Of a stretch of 64,000 nt of DNA, positions 1 to 11,765 are shown piece after piece. The notes under the pieces were generated by a model. That model ran no database searches. It had not been told where the DNA came from and was given only the letters and a program-made list of their open reading frames with translations. This stretch comes from Stomorhina lunata (lineage: Eukaryota; Arthropoda; Insecta; Diptera; Rhiniidae). The position numbers and the translations under genes were made by a program. The stretch is taken from assembly GCA_933228675.1 (NCBI GenBank), contig OW121742.1, forward strand, positions 33,076,534 through 33,140,533, read 5' to 3'. Each line of letters opens with the position of its first letter. The first letter of the stretch is position 1.

Positions 1-365
1 TATATAAGATAGTTTCGAAAAAAAATTTTTAATTTTTTTCGCCGCACATTGGGGTCGCCAAAATACATTTTTCGTTATATGTTCTGCATTTACAGTCGGA
101 TCTTAAGGTGTGATATATCGATGGGTCCAATATTTTACTTTAGTAATCATTGGTCTTAAATATCCAGTTGTTGTATTTATTAATCAGACCTAAGTTCCTA
201 TCACCCTAATGTATCACCCTAATATTACAAAATTAAAGATCTTAAAAAATCGTTATACTTTTATTACGGAAGTTTTTCGATAATTCTAACCGAACTATTA
301 AAAACTATCAACTTTCGTTTTGCCACACATTGGGATCGCCAAAATACATTTTTTGTTATATCTTC
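1..365 (+). repeat. Left long inverted-repeat arm
   Basis: The arm holds two copies of a block beginning with CACATTGGGRTCGCCAAAAT, at about 45 and 324. The arm is therefore internally repetitive with a period of roughly 280-300 bases. It pairs with 1015-1475. Confidence 0.7.
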
Positions 366-377
366 GGACGACGTTCA

Positions 378-909
378 ACAAATCCTTCGTCGGCCCAAGA
401 AAACAACGTCTACTTTTTCCACCCTAGGAATATTTTGTTGTCGATGATAACAGACCAAGATCAGATAGTACGTTCAGATGGTTATACAAAGATTCTTTCA
501 ACCAGAAATGAATCAACGGTAGGCATTCGTCAAATGTTCGACCCACAATTTCAGAATTTTATAAACTTCGAGAGTAACTCATATTTCGATATGATTAATT
601 GGAAAAAATTTGAATTGACTGAGCCGCCATGTTTGCAATTCTATATGCAAGAACAGCAACAATTCTATATGCTAGAATCATTACAGTTATCCAATAATAT
701 AATCGAAATACTAGGTTAAAATAAGGAAATTTTTTTTTTTTTTATAGTTTTATTTGCTGATTTTAATTGTTTTTACAGCTTATCTATGCCATTCACAAAA
801 CATCAAGCGTTTTGTTAATGTAGTACACGAATCTGTCATGGCTGTCACCGAGGAGCAACGCATGGCCCACAATTGTTCTAAATTCGAGAGTCGTCAAAAA
901 TATAGCTAA
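378..909 (+). pseudogene. Partial transposon-encoded protein, two exons joined by a 64-base intron
   Basis: An open frame runs to 719, but exon 1 most likely ends at G714: GT at 715, pyrimidine-rich ACAG ending at 778, and exon 2 from 779 to the TAA at 907-909. The joined frame stays open. Visible motifs in order: a block with NILLSMITDQD (near 435-465), YFDMINW then TEPPCLQ (near 585-640), and in exon 2 CHSQNIKRFVNVVHESV, EEQRMAH and SRQKYS. From memory, this order (MITD..R, D.I.W...TEPP, CHSQ..ER.VK.V.E, E.R.GFI, SR) matches the C-terminal part of a widespread uncharacterised insect protein family of mobile-element origin. No ATG fits at the 5' end: the open frame starts inside the inverted repeat, so the N-terminal portion is missing. 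Its position between inverted arms suggests a defective element. Biochemical function unknown. Confidence 0.5.
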
Positions 910-1014
910 CTTGGACAAGACATCAAGACATGAATAACTAAAATTTTTTAATTTTACATTATTTTTTTTATTCTTATTGTATGAGTTGAGATATCATGGG
1001 AAAGTACTAAAAGA

Positions 1015-1475
1015 GTGTACTTGAGGTGATTATTAACACAAAACATTGGCCTTCTTTAGACAAAAATATCGATATATAACACCTAAAGATCCAACTGTGA
1101 ATGGCAAAGATATAACGAAAAATGTAAAAATGTATGCGACCCCAATGTGCCGCAAAAACAAAAATTCCTCTTGTTTTTAATAGTTCGGTTGGAGTAATCA
1201 AAAAACTTCCTTAGTAAGACTTTAATTATTTTTCAAGAGCTTTAATTTTGTGATATTAGGGAGGTACATTACGGTGGTAGGAACTGAGGTATGATGGATA
1301 AATGCTAGAACCGAATATCTGACACCAATGACTATTAAAGCAAAATATTGACCTCCTCGAGACAAAAACATATATATATCACACTTTAAGATCCGACTGT
1401 AAATGCCGAAGATATAATGAAAAATGTATTTTTTAGAAAAAAATAAAAAAAAATTTTCGGAACTGTCTCAAAGCA
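1015..1475 (-). repeat. Right long inverted-repeat arm
   Basis: Reverse complement of the left arm with moderate divergence. It holds two tandem copies of a ~300-base unit: the stretch ACAAAAAYATMKATATA followed by GATCCRACTGTRAATG occurs near 1060-1105 and again near 1365-1405. The inner copy extends further towards the centre than the matching part of the left arm. Confidence 0.65.
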
Positions 1476-2135
1476 ATACTTTATGTTCGGTGGTGTACGG
1501 GGAACTTTTTTTTTTAGAGACGCCCTATTGCACATACTACTTGTATAAAATGTGTGTCACATGTTGCTTGTTGCAAGTTAAAAAGTTTCTTTTAGTTTTC
1601 TTTTTTGTTTTTACTAAAGTTTATTTTCTCAATTTTTGTTAACACAAAATAAAAACTTTGGTAAATACCGTAAATTCGCTGGGAAAGAATCTTAACAATT
1701 TGTCTTTGTAACTGAGAGTTGTTGTGTCTGTATTAGTCGGAGTATGATTGTGTGGCGACATGTTCGATGCAATCTTATTTAAAGTTTAAAATAATACTAA
1801 AAAGAAAAACTATTAAGAAACCCAAAATTGTGGTATAAAGATAAAAATATTTTTTAGTAAATCAACTTATCTTAAACAGAACACTTGAAAAAAGCCAATG
1901 ATTAAGAATTATCTTAACTAAACCATGTCATTAACCCTGCAACCCTAATCCTAAAGAAAATTTCACTTTTGCCTTTAAAATTAAAAGGTTGTTAACATGA
2001 TTTGTCTGCAATTTACCACAAAAATGAAATTTTGTATGTTTAAGAAAAAAGTCATAAAATCAGTTTTTCATAAAATGTTTAATTTTAAAATTTCAAAAAA
2101 AAAGTTGCAATAGAAACCCACCTCTAAAGAAAAGT
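1476..2135. other. AT-rich spacer, no gene seen
   Basis: Non-repetitive AT-rich sequence. The short open frame at 1424-1642 starts inside the inverted repeat and has no recognisable motif. I see nothing else to annotate. Confidence 0.6.
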
Positions 2136-4880
2136 AAACAATATAAAGACATTTCTATAGAAAAATTGATGATAGAAAGACATTTAGACAAAGACATTTA
2201 GACAAAGTTGACGACAGGAAGACATTTCTACAGAAAAGTCGACGATAGGAAGACATTTCTATAGAAAAGTTGACTATAGGAAGACATTTCCATAGAAAAG
2301 TTGACGATAGGAAGACACTTCTATACAAAAGTTGATGATAGGAAGACATTTCTATAAAAAAGTTGACGATAGGAAGACATTTCTATAGAAAAGTTGACGA
2401 TGGAAAGACATTTCTATAAAAAAGTTGACGATAGGAAGACATTTCTACAGAAAAGTTGACGATAGGAAGACATTTCTATAGAAAAGTTGACGATAGGAAG
2501 ATATTTCTATAGAAAAGTTGATGATAGGAAGACATTTCTATAGAAAAGTTGACGATAGAAAAACATTTCTATAGAAAAGTTGACGATAGGAAGACATTTC
2601 TATAGAAAAGTTGACGATAGAAAGACATTTCTATAGAAAAGTTGACGATAGGTAGATATTTCTATAGAAAAGCTGACGATAGGAAGACATTTCTATAGAA
2701 AAGTTGACGATAGGAAGACATTTCTACAGAAAAGTTGACGATAGGAAGACATTTCTATAGAAAAGTTGACGATAGGAAGACATTTCTATAGAATAGTTGA
2801 CGATAGGAAGACATTTCTATAGAAAAGTTGACGATAGGAAGACATTTCTATAGAAAAGTTGACGATAGGAAGACATTTCTATAGAAAAGTTGACGATAGG
2901 AAGACAATTCTATAGAAAAGTTGACGATAGGAAGACATTTCTATAGAAAAGTTGACGATAGGAAGACATTTCTATAGAAAAGTTGACGATAGGAAGACAT
3001 TTCTATAGAAAAGTTGACGATAGGAAGACATTTCTATAGAAAAGTTGACGATAGGAAGACATTTCTATAGAAAAGTTGACGATAGGAAGACAATTCTATA
3101 GAAAAGTTGACGATAGGAAGACATTTCTATAGAAAAGTTGACGATAGGAAGACATTTCTATAGAAAAGTTGACGATAGGAAGACATTTCTATAGAAAAGT
3201 TGACGATAGGAAGACATTTCTATAGAAAAGTTGACGATAGGAAGACATTTCTATAGAAAAGTTGACGATAGGAAGACATTTCTATAGAAAAGTTGACGAT
3301 AGGAAGACATTTCGATAGAAAAGTTGACGATAGGAAGACATTTCTATAGAAAAGTTGACGATAGGAAGACATTTATATAGAAAAGTTGACGATAGGAAGA
3401 CATTTATATAGAAAAGTTGACGATAGGAAGACATTTCTATAGAAAAGTTGACGATAGGAAGACATTTCTATAGAAAAGTTGACGATAGGAAAACATTTCT
3501 ACAGAAAAGTTGACGATAGGAAGATATTTCTATAGAAAAGTTGACGATAGGAAGACATTTCTATAGAAAAGTTGACGATAGGAAGACATTTCAATAGAAA
3601 AGTTGACGATAGGAAGACATTTCCATAGAAAAGTTGACGATAGGAAGACATTTCTATAGAAAAATTGACAATAGAAAGACATTTCTATAGAAAAGTTGAT
3701 GATAGGAAGACATTTCTATAGAAAACTTGACGATAGGAAGACATTTCTATCGAAAAGTTGATGATAGGAAGACATTTCTATAGAAAAGTTGACGATAGGA
3801 AGACATTTCTATAGAAAAGTTGACGATAGGAAGACATTTCTATAGAAAAGTTGACGATAGGAAGACATTTCTATAGAAAAGTTGACGATAGGAAGACATT
3901 TCTATAGAAAAGTTGACGATAGGAAGACATTTCAATAGAAAAGTTGACGATAGGAAGACACTTCTACAGAAAAGTTGGCGACAGGAAGACATTTCTAAAG
4001 AAAAGTTGACTATGGGAAGACATTTTAATAGAAAAGTTGACGATAGGAAGACGTTTCTATAGAAAAGTTGACGACAGGAAGACGTTTCTATAGAAAAGTT
4101 GACGACAGAAAGACATTTCTATAGAAAAGTTGACGACAGAAAGACATTTCTATAGAAAAGTTGACGATAGGAAGATATTTCTATAGAAAAGTTGACGATA
4201 GGAAGACATTTCTATAGAAAAGTTGACGATAGGAAGATATTTCTATAGAAAAGTTGACGATAGGAAGACATTTCTATCGAAAAGTTGATGATAGGAAGAC
4301 ATTTCTATAGAAAAGTTGTCGATAGGAAGACATTTCTATAGAAAGGTTGACGATAGGAAGACATTTCTATAGAAAAGTTGACGATAGGAAGACATTTCTA
4401 TAGAAAAGTTGACGATAGGAAGACATTTCAATAGAAAAGTTGACGATAGGAAGACATTTCTATAGAAAAGTTGGCGACAGGAAGACATTTCTAAAGAAAA
4501 GTTGACTATGGGAAGACATTTCAATAGAAAAGTTGACGATAGGAAGACGTTTCTATAGAAAAGTTGACGACAGGAAGACGTTTCTATAGAAAAGTTGACG
4601 ACAGGAAGACGTTTCTATAGAAAAGTTGACGACAGAAAGACATTTCTATAGAAAAGTTGACGACAGTAAGACATTTCTATAGAAAAGTTAACGATAGGAA
4701 GACATTTTTATAGAAAAGTTGACGATAGGAAGACTTTTCTATAGAAAAGTTGACGATAAGAAGACATTTCTATAGAAAAGTTGACAAAAGAAAGACACTT
4801 CTATTTAAAAATTGACGACAGGAAGACATTTCTAGTGAACTGTTGACGATAGAAAGACAACTTTCTAGAAAAGTTGATGA
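2136..4880 (+). repeat. 31-bp satellite array, main subfamily
   Basis: About 88 head-to-tail units of 31 bp carrying GAAAAGTTGACGATAGGAAG then ACATTTCTATA. Each unit contains the perfect 12-base palindrome TTTCTATAGAAA. Units at 2700-3480 are nearly identical; edge units have more substitutions, as expected where unequal exchange homogenises the centre. Small open frames on the minus strand here are products of the repeat period and do not look like genes. Confidence 0.95.
3740..4670 (+). repeat. Higher-order duplication inside the 31-bp array
   Basis: A run of variant units occurs twice in the same order: TTGGCGACAGG, then TTTCTAAAGAAAAG, then TTGACTATGGG, then units with GACGTTTC. The TTGGCGACAGG landmark lies near 3975 and near 4471, an offset of 496 bases or 16 units. 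An upstream landmark, CTATCGAAAAGTTGATG, is offset by 527 bases or 17 units. The block was duplicated as a whole with one unit gained or lost. Confidence 0.75.
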
Positions 4881-5650
4881 AAGGAAGTCTTTTAACTAGA
4901 AAAGTTAAAGATAAGAAGACTTCTCTCTAAAAAAATTGTCAATAGGAAGAATTTTCTAAAGAAAAATTGTCGATAGGAAAAGCATTATTTACAAAAATTT
5001 TCGGTAGGAATAGTTTTCTATAAAAAAAATTGTCGATAGGAAGTGTTTTCTATAGAAAAGTTTTCGATTGGAAGAGTTTTCTATAGAAAATTGACTACAG
5101 GAAAGGTTTTCTATTGAAAAATTGTCGATAGGAGGAGTTTTCTACAGAAAAATTGTCAATAGGAAGAGTTTTCTATAGAAAAATTGTTGATAGGAAGAGT
5201 TATCTAAAAAAAATTGTCGATAGGAAGTGTTTTCTATAAAAAAATTGTTGATAGGAAGACTTTTCTATAGGGAAATTGTTGATAAGAAGAGTGTTCTATA
5301 GAAAAATTGTCAATAGGAAGAGATAGAAAACTCTATAAGAAATATTTTCGATAGAAAGAGTTTTCTTGAGAAAATTTGTCGATATAAAGAGTTTTTTTTA
5401 GAAAAATTGTCGATAAGAGAAGTTTTCAATAGAAAAATTGTCGATAGGAAAAGTTTTCTATAGAAAAGTTGTCGATAGGAAGAGTTTTCTATACAAAAAT
5501 TTTCTACAGAAAAAGTTTTCTATACAAAAATTGTCGATAGAAAGAGTTTTCTGTAGAAAAATTGTCAATAGGAAGAGTTTTCTGTATAAAAATTGTCGAT
5601 AGGAGGAATTTTCTACAGACAAATTGTTGACAGAATGACTTTTCTATAGC
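4880..5650 (+). repeat. 31-bp satellite array, diverged second subfamily
   Basis: Continues the array with a different consensus: GAGTTTTCTATAGAAAAATT then GTCGATAGGAA. Period stays near 31 but with many indels and substitutions, so this edge is older or less homogenised. Confidence 0.85.
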
Positions 5651-5654
5651 AAGT

Positions 5655-5752
5655 ATTGCTTGTGGTAGCCAAGATCAGAAAAGTCATCTATAACCATAGA
5701 GAAGGGTGGTAAATAGTAAGGCTTGGCCAACTATAAAATTTTCTTATGTGTT
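5655..5752 (+). mobile_element. Helitron-like (DINE-1/mini-me type) 3' end remnant
   Basis: GAAGGGTGGT, then an imperfect hairpin TAGTAAGGCTTGGCCAACTA (5714-5733), then TTTTCTTATGTG. It resembles the better preserved 3' end at 34895-34947, which has GTGAAGGGTAT, a TATAGTC/GACTATA hairpin and CTTACTTGTT. It abuts the edge of the 31-bp array. Confidence 0.55.
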
Positions 5753-6805
5753 CATAACTTCAATGTTGCTCGTTCTTCGTTTTAATTTTCATATTAACCC
5801 AATATAAATTTTTTAATTACCTTAAAATAGCAATTATTCGAGTACTTAAATATTCTACTTATTATTTTATTCATTTAATAATATTTTAATCTCTTGGCTT
5901 TTGCTTTTCAAAAATACAATTAAAATATTCTAAAATTATTATTGTATAATAATGTTGTTTATATTTTCATTTTATTTTTACATATATATTTCTTTGATAA
6001 CAGATAAACAGACAAACACTCCTCATCGACACCTTCAAATTTCCTTCCTCTAATGTCTTTAAAAATTTTAATTATTTATTAAAATAAACAATTTGTATAA
6101 TTCTTGTAAGAAACGCTCAATAAAATAATTTTTAAATTACCATAAAATAATTGATATTTTCAAATTAAGTAAATCTTTTTTCTGACTTAAGATAATTATT
6201 TGCCTAGAAAGAGGACAAATGAATGTAATAAGAATTTAAGTGAATTTAAGTATTTGTTTAGCTACTTTTATGACATTTAAATTAAATAGAATTAAACAAA
6301 AGTTCTTGTATATTATTATGCTAATGAAGCATTAAATCTTATAAATAATTAAGTTTATTTGTAATTATCCAGTCAAATGAAATTTACGCATTACTAATCA
6401 AATTACATTTTACTATTTATTCATGTCCATCTATCGAATATTCAAACAATGAAACATTTCCAAAGAACGAATGTTAAATGTTAAATACTAATACAATCAA
6501 ATAAAATACAATATATATGCAAAGTTTATGTACTTAAATATTTACATATATACATATTAAAATAACTGATTATTTGCTTATACATATAATGTATTCTATA
6601 TATATTTGGTTATCAGTATATATATAATTATTTATATAATTTATTACATTTTCATTTCTAGATAATTTAATTGATTTAATCAGCTATAAAAGAAAATTTA
6701 ATAAATATAACTTAGACTCAGAAATATACTGTGAGCTGTAATTCTAGCTATAACTATGGACTTAAGTATAACAGAGACTACGACTAGAGACTACAAAAGG
6801 CGATA
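5753..6805. other. AT-rich spacer, no gene seen
   Basis: Non-repetitive AT-rich sequence with TA-rich runs (6520-6660). No coding signal recognised. Confidence 0.6.
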
Positions 6806-8050
6806 TGAAGACATTTCCTAAGAAAAGTTGACGATAGGAAGACAATTCTATCGTCAACTTTTCTATAGAAATGTCTTCCTATCGTCAACTTTTCTTTAGA
6901 AATGTATTCCTATCGTCAACTTTTCTTTAGAAATGTCTTCCTATCGTCAACTTTTCTTTAGAAATGTCTTCCTATCGTCAACTTTTCTATAGATATGTCT
7001 TACTATCGTCAACTTTTCTATAGAAATGTCCTCCTATCGTCAACTTTTCTATAGAAGACTTTTCCTATCGTCAACTTTTCTATAGAAAACTCTTCCTATC
7101 GTCAACTTTTCTATAGAAAACTCTTCCTATCGTCAACTTTTCTATAGAAAACTCTTCCTATCGTCAACTTTTCTATAGAAAACTCTTCCTATCGTCAACT
7201 TTTCTATAGAAAACTCTTCCTATCGTCAACTTTTCTATAGAAAACTCTTCCTATCGTCAACTTTTCTATAGAAAACTCTTCCTATGGTCAACTCTTCTAT
7301 AGAAAACTCTTCCTATCGTCAACTTTTCTATAGAAATGTCTTCCTATCGTCAACTTTTCTATAGAAATGTCTTCCTATCGTCAACTTTTCTATAGAAATG
7401 TCTTCCTATCGTCAAGTTTTCTATAGAAATGTCTTCCTATCGTCAAGTTTTCTATAGAAATGTATTCCTATCGTCAACTTTTCTATAGAAATGTCTTCCT
7501 ATCGTCAACTTTTCTATAGAAATGTCTTCCTATCGTCAACTTTTCTATAGAAATGTCTTCCCATCGTCAACTTTTCTATAGAAATGTCTTCCTATCGTCA
7601 ACTTTTCTATAGAAAAGTCTTCCTATCGTCAACTTTTCTATAGATATATCTTCCTGTCGTCAACTTTTCTATAGATATATCTTTCTGTCGTCAACTTTTC
7701 CATAGAAATGTTTTCCTATCGTCAACTTTTCTATAGAAATGTCTTTCTATCGTCAACTTTTCTATAGAAATGTCTTCCTATTTCTATCTTCAACTTTTCT
7801 ATAGAAAACTCTTTCTATCGTCAACTTTTCTATAGAAAACTCTTCCTATCGTCAACTTTTCTATAGAAAACTCTGGCTATCGTCAACTTTTCTATAGAAA
7901 ACTCTGGCTATCGTCAGCTTTTCTATAGAAAGCTCTTCCTATCGTCAGGTTTTCTATAGAAATCTCTTCCTATCGTCAACTTTTCTATAGAAAACTCTTC
8001 CTTATGTCAACTTTTCTGTAGAAAACTCTTCCCATCGTCCTTAGTAAGAC
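6806..8050 (-). repeat. 31-bp satellite array in inverted orientation
   Basis: Same satellite as 2136-5650 but in the complementary orientation: CTTCCTATCGTCAACTTTTC. The first unit or two (6806-6850) are still in the plus orientation, so the array opens with a head-to-head junction near 6845. Blocks of the ATGTCTTCC variant (main subfamily) alternate with blocks of the AACTCTTCC variant (second subfamily): the latter at about 7050-7320 and 7800-8030. Confidence 0.95.
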
Positions 8051-8195
8051 ATTCTTGACATTAATAAGACATCTCTATATAAAAAAGTTGACACTAGAAG
8101 AAATTTCTATAAAGAAAAGTTGACGTTAGTAAAACATTTCTACATAGAAAAGTTGACATTAGATAGACATTTCGATATAAGAATTAACTTTTATA
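8040..8195 (+). repeat. Degenerate 31-bp satellite units, orientation flipped back
   Basis: A few diverged units in plus orientation (AAAAGTTGACRTTAG then ACATTTCTA) follow the minus-oriented block, giving a second inversion point near 8040. Confidence 0.75.
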
Positions 8196-9930
8196 ACAAC
8201 TAAATAAATTAGAAATTCTAGATTCTTCTTTATTTAAATTTTTGTCTTAGGAAATTGTTTAGTAACGATTTTCTGTACTTTTACAAAATGACATAATATA
8301 AAAAATAGGTATTTTCAAACATAAAAATTATCAATTGACATTTTGCAACATTTATAAATTTCAGTCTTAAAAGTCTAGACATTTGCACATAAAAATACAA
8401 ATTCTTTAAATGTTGGAAAAATGGAAAATACAAATAATCGTTTTTAGAGCAGAAAAACGTAAAATAGGAATGACTGAATAAATGAAATGAAACGAAAAGT
8501 AATAAGAAAATGCCGTTAGTACCAAATTCTATGTCCGCAAAGGAATTTGTACTTAGACCTCTTCAAACTGGTGCTAAAAAGTATTTAAGTGTCTGTCGTT
8601 TTCCTATAAATATTGAATATTTAAAGCCAAAAAGAATGTTATTTGATAGGAATGTGAAATGTTGGTTGAGTTACAAATATAAACCCACAAAGTATAGTTA
8701 AATGAATATAAAAGGATAAAGTGTTAAGTACATTTATTGGTGAGTGGGACTTAAAAATAATGGCATATTAAAAATGTATGTTTCAAATTAAAGCAGAGAA
8801 AATGTTTCAATATTTTAAGGAAATGCTGAAAAAAAGTATAGAATTATTAGTTCAAATATTTTGATAAGAATCCGTAATTTGAATAAATTTCAATTGATTA
8901 GAAAACAAAATAAGCAGTCGAGTACCCAAGTGCTTGTTTATAATTAAATTTTAGAATTTATACTTTTTATTAAAGAGTCGCTTCAAAACAGAGCGTATGA
9001 ATAATTTTAATTCAGAACTTGTTTTATCATTTTCCATATAACTCTAGAAAACCTCAATCGATTTAAATGAAATAAAATTTTACGTTACGAAGACAAAATA
9101 CCAAAATTTACTTATTATAAAGAATATAAGACCGCCATAAAGAAGATATTTATATAACTATTAAATTAAAAGTTCGTTGATATTAACATCATGGTAATTA
9201 TTACTAATTACAAATGGTCACTTCTTGATAGAAACTAACCCATTCACAATTTCTACAAACCAATGAGACCAAGGCTTATACATGTCGCTGGGACTGCAAA
9301 TTATCCCATGTAAATTTTGGAATTTTTTAAACTATATGAAGCGTTATTAGCTCCTATACCAAAGTTCCATATATTATCTAGAATTTTTCTAATTTTCACT
9401 TTAGAAAAAAGGTATTCTAAAATCTTATAATACACATAAGACCATTTGATAACTAGTCCCAAGTACGGATATTTATTTTCCTACAAAATTTGTTTGCATT
9501 TTCTTTTTGTAGCCCATGAAATGTTTCATATTTTTCTTGTCCAATTTTTCCATCATGATAAAAGGACATTACAATAAGAGATTTATTTTACTTATATAAA
9601 TGATTTATTTGTCTTTGTCTGAATTGGTTATTTTGTATTCCAATAAATCGAAATAGAAGAAAATATGTCTGTGTGATACAATAAGGGTTTACATTTTCAA
9701 TACTTGGACTAAATAATAAGTATTTAGAACAAAAAGATGGTCTGTGCCAAAAGCCAGCAGGCAATAGACATGAAATTTTATTTATTCATTTTCTAATTTA
9801 TTGATGTTTTACTATTTATGGGAATGTAAAATAAATGACTGAATGTGTGAACAAAGAAAATTAGGGCGAACCGGAAGAATGAAATTGGAAATTTAATAAA
9901 AGTTCAGAAATATTTGAAAAAGTTGTTATG
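8196..9930. other. AT-rich spacer, no gene seen
   Basis: No tandem repeat and no recognisable domain. A 63-codon open frame at 8510-8701 has no motif I know and no splice context; not called a gene. Confidence 0.55.
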
Positions 9931-11085
9931 AAATTAAGAAAAAATTTCCATTGAAAAATAAGAATTTTTGAAAAATTTCTTATAAAAATAAGAAATTTTT
10001 CAAAAATTTCCCATAAAAATAAGGAATTTATCAAAAATTTCCCATAAAACTAAGAACCTTTTTTTAATTTCCTATAAAACTAAGAAATTTTTGAAAAATT
10101 TCCTGTAAAAATAAGAAATTTTTTAAAAATTTTCTATAAAAATCCGAAATTTTTGAAAAAATAAGGAATTTTCTATAAAAATAAAAAATTTTTAAAAATT
10201 TTCCCTAATCTAATATTAACTTTGAAAAATTTCCTGTATAAATAGGAAATTTTTGAAAAATTTCTTAAAAAAGAAATTTTGGAAAAATTTCTGAAAAAAC
10301 AATAAGAGATTTTTAAAAATTTTTTTATAAAAATAAAATTTTTAAAAAATTCTTATAAAAAAAAAGAAATTTTTTAAAAATTTCCTATAAAAAAAATAAA
10401 TTTTTTAAAAATTTCCTATAAAACAAATAAATTTTTAAAATTTTTTTTATCAAAATAATAAATTTTAAAAAAATTGCTATAAAATATAAGAATTTTTTAT
10501 TTTAAATTTTCTATAAAAACAAGAAATTTTTTAAAAATTTCCTATAAAAATAAGAAATTGTTTAAAAATTTCCTATAAAAATAACAATTTTGAAAAATTT
10601 CCTATAAAAATAAGAAAATTTTGAAAAATTTCCTATAAAAATAAGACATTTTTGATTTGACATTTCCTGCAAAAGTACAAAATTTTTCAAAAATTTCTTA
10701 TTTCTATAGGAAGGAAATAAGAAATTTTTGAAAAATTTTGTATAAGAATATAAAAAAAATTGAAAATAAGAAATTTTTCAAAAATTTCTTAATTTAATCA
10801 TAAATTTTTTAAAAAATTCTTCTTTTTATAGGAAATTTTCCAAAATTTCTTATTTTATTGGAAATTTTATAAAAATTTCTTATTGTTATAGGAATGTTTA
10901 AAAAAAATCTTGTTTTTGTAGGAAATTTTTCAAAAATTTCTTATTTTTATAAGAAATTTTTCAAAATCTTTTTATTTTTATCGGGAGCTTTTCAAAAATA
11001 TCTTAGTTTTATTGGAAAGATTTTTGAAAATTTTAATATAAAAAGAAGAAATTTTCAAAAAATTTCATATAAAAAAAGAAATTGT
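9930..11085. repeat. AT-rich ~31-bp minisatellite array with internal orientation switch
   Basis: Units read AAGAAATTTTTGAAAAATTT then CCTATAAAAAT from 9930 to about 10690, then the complementary orientation (TATAGGAAATTTTTCAAAAA then TTTCTTATT) from about 10780 to 11085. The core AAATTTTTSAAAAATTT is an inverted repeat. Units are diverged, with many indels. Confidence 0.85.
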
Positions 11086-11190
11086 TAAAACTGATAATAA
11101 TTATAAATTGGCAGCGAAGTATAAAATTTGTTTTCAAATACAAACAACTTAACACTTTCAGGACCAAAGAAAAATCTTCAATAGAACCAT
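11085..11190 (+). repeat. Array-flanking repeat, copy 1
   Basis: The stretch from CTGATAATAATTATAAATTG to GGACCAAAGAAAAATCTTCA recurs at 12760-12885 with small differences (an insertion of about 17 bases in copy 2). In both places a ~31-bp array follows directly. Confidence 0.8.
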
Positions 11191-11765
11191 TCCCTGAAAT
11201 TCTTAGTTTTATATGAAATTTTGCAAAAATTTCTTAAGGAAATGTTTATAGAAAATTTTTTAAAAATTTTTAATTTTTATAAGAAATTTTTGAAAAATTT
11301 ATAATTTTTATAGGAAATTTTTCAAAAATTTCTTATTTTTATAGGAAATTTTTCAAAAATTTCTTATTTTTATAGGAAATTTTTCAAAAATTTCTTATTT
11401 TTATAGGAAATTTTTCAAAAATTTTTTATTTTTATAGGAAATTTTCAAAAATTTCTTATATTTATAGGAAATTTTTCAAAAATTTCTTATTTTATAAGAA
11501 ATTTTTCAAAATCTTTTTATTTTTATCGGGAGTTTTTCTATCTTAGTTTTATTGGAAAGATTTTTGAAAAATTTAATATAAAAAGAAGAAATTTTTGAAA
11601 AATTTTCTATAAAAATAAGAAATTTTCAAAAAATTTCATATAAAAAAAGAAATTGTTGAAAGATTTCCTATAAAAATATAAAATTTTTAAAAAAATTTCA
11701 TATATAAAAATAAGAAATTTTTTAAAAATTGTTTATGAAAAAATATATTTTTTTTTTAACTTTCC
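11190..11765 (+). repeat. ~31-bp AT-rich minisatellite array
   Basis: Several near-perfect units of TATAGGAAATTTTTCAAAAA then TTTCTTATTTT at 11330-11500, with degenerate and partly inverted units after 11570. Confidence 0.85.

Larger units (their letters stand above)
1..1475. mobile_element. DNA transposon remnant with long inverted repeats (left end may lie outside the window)
   Basis: The first ~365 bases reappear as reverse complement in about 1015-1475. Matching landmarks: GCACATTGGGGTCGCCAAAA near 43 pairs with GCGACCCCAATGTGC near 1137; CAGTCGGATCTTAAGGTGTG near 93 pairs with the complementary stretch near 1385; AATAGTTCGGTT near 1178 pairs with its complement near 290. A protein-coding remnant lies between the arms. 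This arrangement is that of a DNA transposon or foldback-type element. The ends are not clean, and the left terminus may be cut by the window edge, so target-site duplications cannot be judged. Superfamily not assigned. Confidence 0.7.

Noticed and set aside
2136..4880. The 31-bp satellite as a hammerhead-bearing satellite (GTTGACGA and GAAA recur in each unit)
   Set aside because: The core reads UUGACGA rather than CUGANGA, only a ~3-bp stem II can form, and no UH cleavage site is placed correctly. The essential C3 is missing in the consensus.
2136..5650. CRISPR-like array of ~30-bp repeats
   Set aside because: Units are contiguous with no unique spacers, and the genome is eukaryotic; this is a tandem satellite.
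8510..8701. 63-codon open frame with ATG as a small gene
   Set aside because: No recognised domain, no splice or promoter context, and such lengths are common in AT-rich spacer.
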